DNA of 64,000 nucleotides from BOG-908 sp964242595 (GCA_964242595.1 CAXTBC010000014.1:1-64000), one strand, 5' to 3'; counted from the first letter of the stretch, positions 19,764-28,758 are shown. Notes: generated by a model from the letters alone, not told the origin. A program made the numbers and translations.

Positions 19764-21245
19764 TCAGGTCGGCTCGCGCATGCCCTCCCCGAACACCGGC
19801 AGCACCCGCTCGAGCAGGTATTCCCACACCGTCCGGTCGCCGACCTTGATGTCGGCTTCCACCGCCATGCCAGGGGTGATCCGCGTGTTCTTGGGCAAGT
19901 TCTTCAAAGTCAAACGGTCCAGGGTGACACGCACGTCGTTGAAGTAGGCGCTGTTGGGCTGCTGGCCGGTGAAAACAGAGTCCGACGCGGTGCCGGCGCT
20001 GGTGCCGGACGCACCGCTAGATGCGGTGCCGCTGAGGAAGCTGTCCGAGCTGACGAGACGGACCGAGCCGTGGCCGTCGCCGAACTGCGCGTAGGGGAAA
20101 GTCTGGAACTTGATGTCCGCCATCTGGCCGGTGAGCACGAAGCCGGCCTCGTCGCCGGTCACCTGTGCGTCGATCTCGAGCGGCGCGTTGAGCGGCACCA
20201 AGGTGAAGAAGGTCTGGCCGGCCTGCACCACCGTTCCGGAGTTGACCGAGGCCACGCTGAGCACGGTGGCGTCCTCGGGCGCCCGCAGGTCGACGAGCTT
20301 GTTGTTGAGCGCAGCGTGCTCGAGCTGGTCGCGGTAAGTGGCGAGCTGCACGTTGTCAGTGGTGATCGTCTGCGACACGTCGGCAAACCATTGCTGGTTG
20401 TAGTTGTCGAGCTGGCCCTTCAGCGCGGCCACGTTCTGCCTGGCGTTCTCCGACTGCTGAACGCTGGTCAGCACCTGACGCTCGGCCTCGAGCCTGGCGT
20501 TGACGGCCGACAGCGTGTCGATCCGGCTGCCCACCTGGTCGTGCTCGAGCTGCACGCGCATCTTCTCCACGTCGACGGCCACGCCCGTCTCCTTGGCGTA
20601 TTGCCTTATGTCCGCGTCGGCCTGGGCCTGCAGCGCCTTCTGGGCGTCGATCTGCCCCTGGTAGTAGCGCAGCTCCGCCTCGCGGGCCGAGGCGCGCTGG
20701 GCGAAGATGCCTTCCTGCACCAGGGCGCCCGGGCTGAGCTGGCGCGGGTGGTATTGCACCTGCCGGTTCTCGGCGGTCAGGCGGTCGATCTCGGTGCTGT
20801 AGCGGTCCACCTGGTCGAGGGCCGCCGTGTTGTCGGCCGCGGTGAAGGTCGGGTCGAGCTGCGCCAGCAACTGGCCCTTGTGCACCACGTCACCCACCGC
20901 CACGGCGATGGTCTTGACGATGGAGGTGTTGAGCGGCTGGACGACGTCCTCCGTCGTCATGGAGATCACCTTGCCGCTGGCGATCACCGTGCGGTCGACG
21001 GTCATGACGCCGAACAGGACGAAGATGATGCCGACCATGCTGCAGATCAGCAGCACGGTGCTGCGTGCGGCCGGGATGGCAGGCGTGGCGGCCAGCGCCG
21101 TGGACGGGGAGTAGAACTCCAGCATCTCGGTTGGCGCGTCGTCACGCAGGGCGTTGCTGCCGCGGCCGAACTGCAGCCAGCCGCGCTTGCCCGGCGGCGT
21201 GCCCGGGCTGTCGGAACGGGCAGGCTGGGTGGTGGTGACGGACAT
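19764..21245 (-). CDS. Type I secretion periplasmic adaptor (HlyD family)
   Basis: Membrane fusion protein of 493 aa that links the inner-membrane ABC exporter to an outer-membrane TolC-type channel. A single TM helix spans about residues 62-82 (STVLLICSMVGIIFVLFG). A lipoyl-like half (VVQPLNTSIVKTIAVAVGD, later LVDLRAPEDATVLSV) flanks a long alpha-helical hairpin at about 130-310. The beta-barrel region holds a Ser/Gly/Thr-rich insertion (SGTASSGASGTSAGTASDS). The C-terminal block TPGMAVEADIKVGDRTVWEYLLERVL is the HlyD signature region. It starts 3 bp after the ABC gene. No TolC partner lies next to it. Confidence 0.92.
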   Translation of the reverse strand: MSVTTTQPARSDSPGTPPGKRGWLQFGRGSNALRDDAPTEMLEFYSPSTALAATPAIPAARSTVLLICSMVGIIFVLFGVMTVDRTVIASGKVISMTTEDVVQPLNTSIVKTIAVAVGDVVHKGQLLAQLDPTFTAADNTAALDQVDRYSTEIDRLTAENRQVQYHPRQLSPGALVQEGIFAQRASAREAELRYYQGQIDAQKALQAQADADIRQYAKETGVAVDVEKMRVQLEHDQVGSRIDTLSAVNARLEAERQVLTSVQQSENARQNVAALKGQLDNYNQQWFADVSQTITTDNVQLATYRDQLEHAALNNKLVDLRAPEDATVLSVASVNSGTVVQAGQTFFTLVPLNAPLEIDAQVTGDEAGFVLTGQMADIKFQTFPYAQFGDGHGSVRLVSSDSFLSGTASSGASGTSAGTASDSVFTGQQPNSAYFNDVRVTLDRLTLKNLPKNTRITPGMAVEADIKVGDRTVWEYLLERVLPVFGEGMREPT

Positions 21246-21248
21246 GGA

Positions 21249-23492
21249 TTATTCCCCCTGTGCCAGGGCTGCGGCCGCGCGGACCGGGTCGATGTGGCGG
21301 TTCTGCTGGTTCCACAGCGTGCGGTAGACCGAGCAGCGGTCCAGCAGCACGTCGTGCGGTGCCACGTCGATCACCGCGCCGCGGTCGAGCACCATGATGA
21401 GGTCGCAGTTCACCAGGCTGGAGAGGCGGTGGGACACGATCACCATCGTGCGGCCCTTGCCGATGCGGGTGAGGTTGGCGTTGACCAGCGCCTCGCTCTC
21501 CGGGTCCAGCGCGCTGGTTGCCTCGTCGAGGATCATGATGCGCGGGTTGGTGATCAGCGCACGCGCGATGGCCAGGCGCTGGCGCTGGCCGCCGGAGATG
21601 TTCGCCGAGCCTTCCTCGATCCAGGTGTCGTAGCCCTGGGGCATGCGCTCGATGAATTCCTCGGCGCCTGCCAGGCGGGCGGCACGCACCGCGTCCTCGA
21701 GCGTGAGTCCGGCGCGGCCGGCGGTGATGTTGTCGCGTATGGTGCCGCGGAACAGGAAGTTGTCCTGCAGCACCACGCCGAAGCTGCGGCGCAGGTGGCT
21801 GAGGTTGATCTCCCGCAGCTCGGCGCCGTCGATCCGCACCGCACCGGAATACTCGCGGTTGATGCCCTGCAGCAGGCGCGTGATGGTGGACTTGCCCGAG
21901 CCGGAGCGGCCTACCAGGCCCAGCATGGTGCCGGGCGGGATGGAGAAGTTGATCTTGTTGAGCGCCGGGCGCTGGCCCAGCGGGTAGGTGAAGGTCACGT
22001 CCTCGAACGTCACCTGGCCTTCGAACTTGGGCCGCATGCCGTCGTTCTGGGCGCGCGTCTCGGTCGGGTTGTTGAGCACCTTGGCGATCTGGCCGACCGC
22101 GGTGCGCACCTCGTGGAAGTCCTCCATCAGGCGGGCGAAGCCGATCAGCGGGGCGGCAACCCGGCCAGACAGGATCATGAAGGCGATCAGGCCGCCCTTG
22201 TCGACGGTCGTGTCGTTCTGCAGCGCCAGGTAGGCGCCGAACAGCACCACGCCGCGGCTCATGAAGGTCTGCAGTGGATCGATCAAGGTCTGCGGCCAGT
22301 TGCCGAGCCGGCCGGCGGCCAGGCGCCAGCGCCCGGCATCCGCCACGCGCTCGTCCCAGGTCACCTTCTGCTGCGGCTCCAGCGCCAGCGACTTGACGGT
22401 GCGGATGCCGTAGACCGTCTCCGACATCACCGCGCCTTTCTTGTGCTCGGCCTGGATGGCCAGCCCGATCAGCGCGCCGACCGGGCGCAGGAAGATGATG
22501 ATGATCAGCGCGATCAGCCCGGCGATGGCGATCGACACCCAGGCAAGCGTCGGCTCCATGTAGAACATGAAGGGCAACATCACAATCAGCGTAAAGCCGT
22601 CCAGGAAGGTGAACAGCAGCTTGCCCGTCAGGAACTCGCGCACCCGGAACACCTCGCGCAGCCGCGAGACGGTCTCACCGGCCTGGCTGCGCTCGAAGAA
22701 GTCCAGCGGCAATGCCAGCAGGCGGCCGAACACGTGCAGGTTCAGCTTCACGTCCAGCCGGGCCGACATCACCAGGATCAGCTCGCGCCGGGCCCAGCCG
22801 AGCATCATCTCGAAGAACATCATGACGGCCATGATGCTGGTCAGCAGCTCGAAGGTGGACATCGAGTTGTATTCCAGCACGCGGTCGATCGTGGCCATCA
22901 CCAGCAGCGCCGGGATGATGGTCAGCGCCGAGAGCACGACGGAGGCGTAGCTGATCTGGCTGAGGAACCGCTTCTCCTCGGCCACCTTGCTGAAGATCCA
23001 GCTCAGCGTGAACGGCGCCTCGCCCTCCGCCTGGCCGTAAGGGCGCTTGACCAGGATGACGTCGCCGCCCCAGGCCTGCTCCAGCCGCAGCCGGTCCACC
23101 GCCACCGGCGGCTCGGCATCGCGTGACGTGGGGCTCTTGAGCCAGACCACGTCGCGGCCCGGATCGGCGCCCACCACGAGTCCCGCGGTGCCGTCCTTAA
23201 GCAGCAGCACGACCGGGGCCGCGTCCTTGAAGCGGAACAGGTTGCGCCAGGAGAGCCGCATGGCACGCGCTACCATGCCCTGGTCACGCAGCCAGGCGAC
23301 CAGCGACGCGGGCGACGGGTAGGGCTCGCCGGCAGGGCCACGGAACTCGCCCATGTCCAGGTCGACGCCGTGGAAACGCGCCGCAGCCACGACGGCCCGC
23401 AGACGCAACTCGGTCGGCGTCAACGCCTCGGGCGCCTCGGGTGGTTCGATCTGCAGCTTCTCGCCTTCGGGGTTCAGGCTGGTCTCGGTCAA
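21249..23492 (-). CDS. Type I secretion ABC transporter (HlyB-like)
   Basis: Inner-membrane ATPase/permease of 747 aa for one-step export of an unfolded protein substrate. Residues about 28-160 form a C39-peptidase-like domain, but the catalytic Cys motif is absent and no cysteine occurs there, as in HlyB; it should bind substrate, not cleave a leader. A six-helix transmembrane domain spans about 175-470. The ATPase domain has Walker A GRSGSGKST (about 530), the signature NISGGQRQRLAIARAL and Walker B RIMILDEATSALD. It is the first gene of the secretion pair. No RTX or other substrate gene is found next to it. The gene is divergent from the acetyltransferase at 23710. Confidence 0.93.
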   Translation of the reverse strand: MTETSLNPEGEKLQIEPPEAPEALTPTELRLRAVVAAARFHGVDLDMGEFRGPAGEPYPSPASLVAWLRDQGMVARAMRLSWRNLFRFKDAAPVVLLLKDGTAGLVVGADPGRDVVWLKSPTSRDAEPPVAVDRLRLEQAWGGDVILVKRPYGQAEGEAPFTLSWIFSKVAEEKRFLSQISYASVVLSALTIIPALLVMATIDRVLEYNSMSTFELLTSIMAVMMFFEMMLGWARRELILVMSARLDVKLNLHVFGRLLALPLDFFERSQAGETVSRLREVFRVREFLTGKLLFTFLDGFTLIVMLPFMFYMEPTLAWVSIAIAGLIALIIIIFLRPVGALIGLAIQAEHKKGAVMSETVYGIRTVKSLALEPQQKVTWDERVADAGRWRLAAGRLGNWPQTLIDPLQTFMSRGVVLFGAYLALQNDTTVDKGGLIAFMILSGRVAAPLIGFARLMEDFHEVRTAVGQIAKVLNNPTETRAQNDGMRPKFEGQVTFEDVTFTYPLGQRPALNKINFSIPPGTMLGLVGRSGSGKSTITRLLQGINREYSGAVRIDGAELREINLSHLRRSFGVVLQDNFLFRGTIRDNITAGRAGLTLEDAVRAARLAGAEEFIERMPQGYDTWIEEGSANISGGQRQRLAIARALITNPRIMILDEATSALDPESEALVNANLTRIGKGRTMVIVSHRLSSLVNCDLIMVLDRGAVIDVAPHDVLLDRCSVYRTLWNQQNRHIDPVRAAAALAQGE

Positions 23493-23709
23493 GATCGGTC
23501 CCTTTGAAAACTGGGCTGGGCGGAACTTCGGGCGAAATGGCAGGCTTTTCCGCTGTTTTATACGGTTGCAGGCCGGAAATCCGGGCTGAACCTTTGTGCG
23601 CTCAAGTTTCCTTTATCACGGGTTCCTTCAGAGAGGCATAATTTTAAACCGGTCCGCTGGCCTGTTCCGCATGCGTGTCGTTAACTCCCCGTCTTCGGGA
23701 GACGACGCC

Positions 23710-24240
23710 TTGCAGATACACCCCGCCCAGCGCACCGACCTTGCCGAGATCCAGGCGATCTATGCCCATCACGTGCTGGCCGGCACCGGCACGTTCGAGG
23801 AGGTGCCGCCCAGCATCGAGGAGATGACCGCCCGTCACGAGTCTGGCGTGGCGGCCGGCTACGACTGGGTCGTTGCGGGCGACGCCACCGGCGTGCTCGG
23901 CTTCGGCTACTACGGCGCCTTCCGCCAGCGCAGCGCTTACTGCTGGACGGTCGAGGACAGTGTCTACGTGCGCGACGACGTGCGCGGCATGGGCGTGGGC
24001 AAGGGGATCGTCTCGGCGTTGCTGGGCCGTGCCGAGGCCCGCGGCTACCGGCAGATGCTGGCGCTGATCGGGGACAGCGACAACATCGGCTCGATCGGCA
24101 TGCATGCGAGCCTGGGGTTTCAGCGGGCCGGCGTGATGCGGGCGTGCGGAATGAAGTTCGGCCGCTGGCTGGACGTGGTGATCATGCAACGCGCGCTGGG
24201 GGAGGGTGACCATGATGTGCCGAGGAGCGAGCCTGGCTGA
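23710..24240 (+). CDS. GNAT N-acetyltransferase, phosphinothricin acetyltransferase-like
   Basis: Acetyl-CoA dependent N-acetyltransferase of about 176 aa related to the Pat/MddA family, which acetylates phosphinothricin or methionine sulfoximine-type amino acids. QIHPAQRTDLAEIQAIYAHH is the family start. The tail of the acetyl-CoA site is VRDDVRGMGVGKGIVSALL. The residues GTGTFEEVPPSIEEM and the late N-IGSIGMHASLGF motif also match. The TTG at 23710 is chosen because GGGAG lies 8 bp before it and the fold begins there; an ATG at 23671 and a GTG at 23596 are in frame. Real substrate unknown. Confidence 0.8.
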   Translation: MQIHPAQRTDLAEIQAIYAHHVLAGTGTFEEVPPSIEEMTARHESGVAAGYDWVVAGDATGVLGFGYYGAFRQRSAYCWTVEDSVYVRDDVRGMGVGKGIVSALLGRAEARGYRQMLALIGDSDNIGSIGMHASLGFQRAGVMRACGMKFGRWLDVVIMQRALGEGDHDVPRSEPG

Positions 24241-24248
24241 CCGGTACA

Positions 24249-24408
24249 GCAAGCATAGGGTTCCGTCCCAAACTCCCGTCTTGCGCAGCACGCAGTCGCG
24301 TGACCGGGCCTTGAGGCTCCAGACCTCCGTCTGTTTAGAATCTTAATGAACAGGTTCTAAGGACGACTGTCCTTAGCGGGATCCAGGGGCAGAGCCCCTG
24401 GCCTTTTT
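24249..24408. repeat. Family B repeat (full length, diverged)
   Basis: The order is AAGCAT-GGG, then CCTTGAGGCTCCAGACC, CTGTTTAGAATC, GGTTCTAAGGAC-TGTCCTTAGCGGG and the hairpin CCAGGGGCAGAGCCCCTGG. It fills most of the gap between the acetyltransferase and arfB (convergent genes). Confidence 0.8.
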
Positions 24409-24439
24409 AGATCAGCAGACAAGCCCAAGCTGGCGTAAC

Positions 24440-24865
24440 TCAATCATGCTCCGGCTTGCGCCGCATCGACTTGGTGCCCGAGCGCACCCCCTTGGCCTCC
24501 AGCCGCCGGGTCTGTGACCCCAACGTGGGGCGCGTCGCGCGCCGGCGCACCGGCGGCACCGCAGCCTCGCGGATCATCCCGAACAGCCGCTCGACCGCGT
24601 CTTCCCGGTTGCGCGGCTGGGAGCGGAAACGCTGCGCGCTGATCACGATCACGCCGTCCTGCGTCATGCGGCTGCCGGCGATGCGAATGAGCCTCGCCTT
24701 CACCGCGTCGGGCAGGCTCGGCGAGTTGCGGGCGTCGAACCGCAGCTCCACGGCAGTGGAGACCTTGTTGACGTTCTGCCCGCCAGGACCCGAACTGAGC
24801 ACGAACCGCTCGGTGAGTTCGGCTGCATCTATCGAGAGTGCGGCGGTTATGGAGAGGCGGGGCAT
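24440..24865 (-). CDS. arfB: Alternative ribosome-rescue factor ArfB (peptidyl-tRNA hydrolase)
   Basis: Codon-independent release factor that frees stalled ribosomes by hydrolysing peptidyl-tRNA. The product is 141 aa. The catalytic GGQ is at residues 28-30 in FVLSSGPGGQNVNKVSTAVE. The basic C-terminal tail (RRLEAKGVRSGTKSMRRK) is the part known to insert in the empty mRNA channel. The start at 24865 (MPRLSITAALSID) fits the family; the open frame upstream to 24916 is family A repeat sequence and should not be counted as coding. Confidence 0.93.
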   Translation of the reverse strand: MPRLSITAALSIDAAELTERFVLSSGPGGQNVNKVSTAVELRFDARNSPSLPDAVKARLIRIAGSRMTQDGVIVISAQRFRSQPRNREDAVERLFGMIREAAVPPVRRRATRPTLGSQTRRLEAKGVRSGTKSMRRKPEHD

Positions 24866-24879
24866 GTTGCGAGCCAGGC

Positions 24880-24945
24880 AGCAAGCAAGGCCTTCTTTTT
24901 TGTAAAAAAGAAGCAAAAAACTTTTGTCTGTGCTGTCGCGGACTT
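24880..24945. repeat. Family A hairpin repeat, arm A7
   Basis: GCAAGCAAGGCCTTC, T-run, AAAAAAGAAGCAAAAAACTT, then TTGTCTGTGCTGTCGCGGAC. It shows the longer unit, whose tail GCTGTCGCGGAC recurs with variation after other forward arms (32160-32185, 34425-34442, 38185-38205). The GGCC side is about 15 bp from the arfB start. Confidence 0.85.
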
Positions 24946-25000
24946 CTCGGCACGCGTCCGCTCTTTAGCAAACATTTTTGCTTCCTTGTTCCACGACACT

Positions 25001-25810
25001 CTACTTGTCTGGCTTCATGAACTTCAGGATGAAGTTGTCCGCCTCACCGACGGCCGCATACTTTGCCCGGTCTTTCGCACCCAGGGCAAAGCTCGGCGGC
25101 AGCGTCCAAACGCCCTCTGGCCACTGCTTGGTGTCCTTCGGGTTGGCGTCCAGCTCGGAACTGCCGACCAGCTTGAAGCCAGCCTTCGCGGCCAACGCCA
25201 CGGCGTAGTCCTGCCTGACGTAGCCGCTTTCCGCTTTTGGATCCTGCGGAGCGTTGTCCAGGCCGCGATGCTCCTCAACGCCCAGGATGCCACCGGGCTT
25301 GAGTGCACGGAAGAAGCCGGCAAAGGCCGCATCGGCGGTGCCGTCGCCCATCCAGTTGTGCACGTTGCGGAAGGTCAGCACGAAGTCGGCGGAGCCGGGC
25401 AGCGCCACATCCGTCTGGCCCTTGTCCAGCGTGGAGAAGCGCAGCGCGGTGTAGCCCGGCTTGCCGGCGAACTTCTCGCGGAAGCTGGTATGGCCGGGTT
25501 CGTGCGGCGCATCGGGCGGCAGCGCCACGGTGTAGGTGCCGTGCGCAGCCAAATAGGGGGCCAGGATCTCGGTCCAGTAGCCACTGCCCGGCCAGATCTC
25601 CACCACGCTGGCGTCCGGCCGCAGGCCGAAGAAGGCGAGCTCCTCTGCCGGGTGACGCGCGCCGTCCCGTGCTACGTTGCGCGGCGAGCGGCCGGGTGCG
25701 TGGACGGCCGCCGCAAGTGCCGCGTCCGTGGCGGCCGAAGCGATTCGGCCGGACGTGGCGGAAAAGCCGAGCACGGCCGCAGCCGCGAACAGGCGTGATG
25801 CGCGTTGCAT
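25001..25810 (-). CDS. Exported class I methyltransferase-like protein
   Basis: Product of 269 aa with an N-terminal signal peptide (MQRASRLFAAAAVLGFSATS, cleavage probably after SGRIASA). The mature part has a methyltransferase fold: VVEIWPGSGYWTEILAPYL as motif I, then SADFVLTFRNVHNWM and LKPGGILGVEEHRG. This matches a family of predicted periplasmic methyltransferases found in many Proteobacteria, whose substrate is unknown. The ATG at 25810 gives the signal peptide directly at the N-terminus; the frame stays open upstream to 25966. The gene is divergent from the glycine-rich gene at 25951. Confidence 0.8.
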   Translation of the reverse strand: MQRASRLFAAAAVLGFSATSGRIASAATDAALAAAVHAPGRSPRNVARDGARHPAEELAFFGLRPDASVVEIWPGSGYWTEILAPYLAAHGTYTVALPPDAPHEPGHTSFREKFAGKPGYTALRFSTLDKGQTDVALPGSADFVLTFRNVHNWMGDGTADAAFAGFFRALKPGGILGVEEHRGLDNAPQDPKAESGYVRQDYAVALAAKAGFKLVGSSELDANPKDTKQWPEGVWTLPPSFALGAKDRAKYAAVGEADNFILKFMKPDK

Positions 25811-25950
25811 GGGCAAAGGTCTCCGCGAGTGGAACAGGTCGTGCCTGGCGGGCGCACGCAGCGCACGGCCGGTAGCACGCAGGCGTGATAGCTGCGCCAT
25901 GATCTGAACACAGGTGCGGCCTATATACCACTCATCAAGGAGTGGTTGTG

Positions 25951-26355
25951 ATGATGAAGTTTTCACGTGCCGGTCTGCTCAGCGCTGCGGCTGCCATCGC
26001 ACTGGCCGGCAGCTTGTCATTTGCCGCGGCCCCGGCCGAGGCGCGCGGCTTCAGCGGCGGTGGCGGCGGCCATGGCGGTGGCGGTTTCCATGGCGGCGCC
26101 GGCGGCTTCCACGGAGGTTACGGCGGCGGCTACCACGGCGGCGGCTACGGCTTCCGTGGTGGCTACGGCGGCGGCTTCCGGGGTGGCTATGGCGGCTACG
26201 GCTACCGTGGCGGTTACGGCTACGGCGGGTATGGCTACCGCGGCGGCTACGGCTACGGCCTGGGCGGCATCGGGTTCGGCGTCGGCGTGGTAGGGGCCTA
26301 CCCCTATTACTCGCCCTACGGCTACCCGCCTTACGGTTACGCGCCCGGCTACTGA
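25951..26355 (+). CDS. Secreted glycine-rich protein
   Basis: Protein of 134 aa. A signal peptide (MMKFSRAGLLSAAAAIALAG, cleavage probably after PAEA) is followed by a low-complexity region of GGGFHGG and GGYGGGYR-type repeats, then a hydrophobic GLGGIGFGVGVVGAYP segment and a Tyr/Pro-rich end. AAGGAG at 25937-25942 supports the ATG at 25951. Similar Gly/Tyr/His-rich secreted proteins occur in many alphaproteobacteria and have no known function. The repeats make any homology-based assignment unsafe. Confidence 0.75.
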   Translation: MMKFSRAGLLSAAAAIALAGSLSFAAAPAEARGFSGGGGGHGGGGFHGGAGGFHGGYGGGYHGGGYGFRGGYGGGFRGGYGGYGYRGGYGYGGYGYRGGYGYGLGGIGFGVGVVGAYPYYSPYGYPPYGYAPGY

Positions 26356-26749
26356 GGAAAAGATTCAGGAAGTCAGGAATCTTCAACTGCGGAACAGCCG
26401 ATTTTTCGGTTGTACTTATTCCACTGAGGGCTTCCTGACTTTCCCTCTCGTAACGTTCTAGAGCGGTCCTATCCTGAGGAGGTCGCGTTTGTCTCCTGCA
26501 GTACACTTCGCTGGTGTGATCGATTGGCGGCAATTGGGTCCGAAAGGCGAATCACTTGGCGATCGGGTCGGGCGACCTCGTAGAATTTGCGGCACAACAT
26601 CATGGCTGCGTTCGATGCTGGCGACCGGCTAAGACGTAGCCGATCGTTTGCAATCGGCGGCTCCTTCGTCTACGGGGCCGATTCGCGTAGTTGTCGAACG
26701 GGTGACGCAGCGCTTGGTGCGCGGCTCAGACCGATCTTAACCCTTGGCG

Positions 26750-27010
26750 CCGGATCTTCGTCGACGGGACCTGGACCAGGACCAACATGAGCTGGTTGCG
26801 TGGGCACGCTCGCAAAGTCGAACGTTTGCGCACTGGTCGAAAGCCCGCGACGCCAGCATGATGATACTGCCGTTTTACCCACCCGACCTGAACCCGATCA
26901 AACAGGTCGTTACCAAGCTCTAGGCAGATATCCGAACAGCTCAGCCCAGGTCTTTGCAGAACCGTGAAGCAAGCCAACGGCACTGTCGAACAGTTTGGAC
27001 AACGTCAATG
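26750..27010 (+). pseudogene. IS630-family transposase remnant I
   Basis: Broken fragments of an IS630-type transposase. FVDGTWTRTNMSWLRG (near 26757-26805) matches the first catalytic-Asp region. MILPFYPPDLNPIKQVVTKL (near 26860-26922) matches the C-terminal catalytic motif. The segment between them is missing and a stop follows TKL. It lies in a region without intact genes (26356-27781). Confidence 0.75.
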
Positions 27011-27206
27011 CACGTACTACCTCGCCAGCTCACAGCGGCGGTCAGAGTAGTTGCGCTCAATATGTCTAGTCCTGGCATTTGATGGAGTGGGTGAGACTGA
27101 GTCTCTTTGGTAATTCAAACTGCGACGTATCGGCCGAGATGCATCCGCAGGTGTTCGTGTGTCTCATACCTGGGCCAAGACGAGATGACCGGCTCTATAA
27201 TCGCGC

Positions 27207-27625
27207 GACAAGCGGTTGATCGGGGCCGCACCGTTCGGGCACTGGAACACGACGACCTTCATCTCAGGCCTGCGGCATGACCTATGGTGCTGAGCAGCGC
27301 CAGGAACAACCGCGCCCTCATAGCCTGAGTCGAGCAGAGCTTGGCGTTCACGCTCACGCGTGGTGACGTGGTTGTCGACAACCCTGGCAGCCACAAGGTC
27401 GCCGGCGTGCGCAAAGCCATCGAAGCACGCGGCGCGCAGCTGCTGTTCCTGCCGCCCTATCGCCGGATCCGAACCCGATCGAGCAGGTGTTCGCCAAGCT
27501 GAAAGCCCTGCTCCACAAAGCGGCGTCACGTAGTCGCAGGACGCTATGGAGGACCATCGGCGCCTCACCCGGCCGCTTCTCCCCGGCAGAGTGCACAAAC
27601 TACATTCGCCATTGCGGATATGGAT
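27207..27625 (+). pseudogene. IS630-family transposase remnant II
   Basis: A second, separate IS630 relic. DKRLIGAAPFGHWNTTTFIS is followed by GLRHDLW, then VVDNPGSHKVAGVRKAIEAR and LLFLPPY. A frameshift leads into DPNPIEQVFAKLKALLHKAA and FSPAECTNYIRHCGY. Since both remnants contain the NPI motif, they come from two copies. Stops and frameshifts show that it is not functional. Confidence 0.8.
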
Positions 27626-27749
27626 ACCCAGGCCGAAACCGCTCTAACGCGTGGAGATTTCAACGGTGCTTGGGCAAGGCGCGATGCTTGCCTAGAGTCA
27701 ATACCTTAGGCCGTGGTTATATGAGCGCGCCAATGCAGCAGAAAATTGT

Positions 27750-27783
27750 GGTTCTTCGTTCCGAGAAGAACTGCCTGCTTCCT
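27750..27783. repeat. Family A hairpin repeat, arm A22 (degenerate)
   Basis: GTTCTTC and GAAGAAC form the stem around CGTTCCGA, and GCCTGCTTCC follows. It has reverse orientation and belongs to the GTTC/GAAC stem class. Its edge touches the stop codon of fabH. Confidence 0.65.
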
Positions 27784-28753
27784 AGAACCTGACAAGCGCC
27801 GATCCCCAGGTCAGCCCGCCACCAAGCGCCTCCATCAGCACCAGGTGTCCGGGCCTGATCCGCCCGTCGCCCACCGCCTCGGCCAGCGCCAGCGGGATGG
27901 AGGCGGCCGACGTGTTGGCGTGGCGGTCCACGGTGACGACCACGCGCTCGGGCGGCAGGCCCAGCTTCTTGCCCATGCTGTCGATGATGCGGCGGTTGGC
28001 TTGGTGGGGCACCAGCCAGTCCACGTCGGATTGCGCCAGGCCGTTGGCGGCCAGGGCCTCGTCCACCGCGCCGGCGAGCTTGGCCACCGCGTGGCGGAAC
28101 ACCTCGGCGCCCTTCATCACCAAGTGGCCTGAGCGCTCCGGCTGTCCCACGGCACCGTCCACGTAGAGCAGGCCGGCATGTGCGCCGTTGGCGTGCAGGT
28201 GGGTGGACAGGATGCCGGCCCCGTCCCTGCCGACATCGTCCTCGCCTGCCTGCAGCAGCACCGCGCCGGCGCCGTCGCCGAACAGCACGCAGGTGCCGCG
28301 GTCTGTCCAGTCCATGATGCGGGAGTACACCTCGCTGCCGATCACCAGCGCCGTGCGGATGGTGCCGGTGCGGATGAAGGCGTCCGCGGTGGCCAGCGCG
28401 TAGATGAAGCCGCTGCACGCGGCACTCACGTCGAAGGCGAAGCCGGTGGTGATCCCCAGCGCGGCCTGCACGCGAACGGCGGTGGCGGGGAAGGCGTCGT
28501 CAGGCGTGGCAGTGGCCAGGATGATGGCGTCCACGCTGGCCGCCGCCACGCCGGCCTGGGCGAGCGCCGCCTCGGCCGCGCCTGTGGCCATGAACGCCGC
28601 CGTCTCGTGCGGGCCGGCCAAATGGCGCTGGCGGATGCCGGTGCGCGCCATGATCCACTCGTCGGATGTGTCGACGGTGCGGGAGAGTTCCTCGTTGGTG
28701 ACGAGACGTTCCGGCAGGTAGCCGCCGACCCCGGTGATGCGCGCGCGAACCAT
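27782..28753 (-). CDS. fabH: Beta-ketoacyl-ACP synthase III FabH
   Basis: Starts fatty acid synthesis by condensing acetyl-CoA with malonyl-ACP. The product is 323 aa, normal length. The catalytic Cys is at residue 113 in FDVSAACSGFIYA. The His and Asn of the triad are in LVPHQANRRIID and DRHANTSAASIPLAL. The ATG at 28753 (MVRARITGVGGYLPERLVTN) matches the family; upstream in-frame sequence belongs to plsX in another frame. It follows plsX with a 5-bp gap. The gene usually found next in this group (ihfA) is not present; a family A repeat and IS630 debris follow. Confidence 0.97.
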   Translation of the reverse strand: MVRARITGVGGYLPERLVTNEELSRTVDTSDEWIMARTGIRQRHLAGPHETAAFMATGAAEAALAQAGVAAASVDAIILATATPDDAFPATAVRVQAALGITTGFAFDVSAACSGFIYALATADAFIRTGTIRTALVIGSEVYSRIMDWTDRGTCVLFGDGAGAVLLQAGEDDVGRDGAGILSTHLHANGAHAGLLYVDGAVGQPERSGHLVMKGAEVFRHAVAKLAGAVDEALAANGLAQSDVDWLVPHQANRRIIDSMGKKLGLPPERVVVTVDRHANTSAASIPLALAEAVGDGRIRPGHLVLMEALGGGLTWGSALVRF

Positions 28754-28758
28754 GCAGC

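Noticed and set aside
19590..23126. Very long open frame (1178 codons) on the + strand
   Set aside because: It lies antisense to the clear HlyD and ABC transporter genes; its His/Gln/Val/Ala-rich composition is the usual by-product of GC-rich coding DNA read on the other strand.
24440..24916. Longer arfB start at 24916
   Set aside because: The extra 17 codons are family A repeat sequence; ArfB proteins begin near MPRLS.
27164..27598. Minus-strand frames in the IS630 region
   Set aside because: They are antisense to the transposase remnants, whose motifs read on the + strand.
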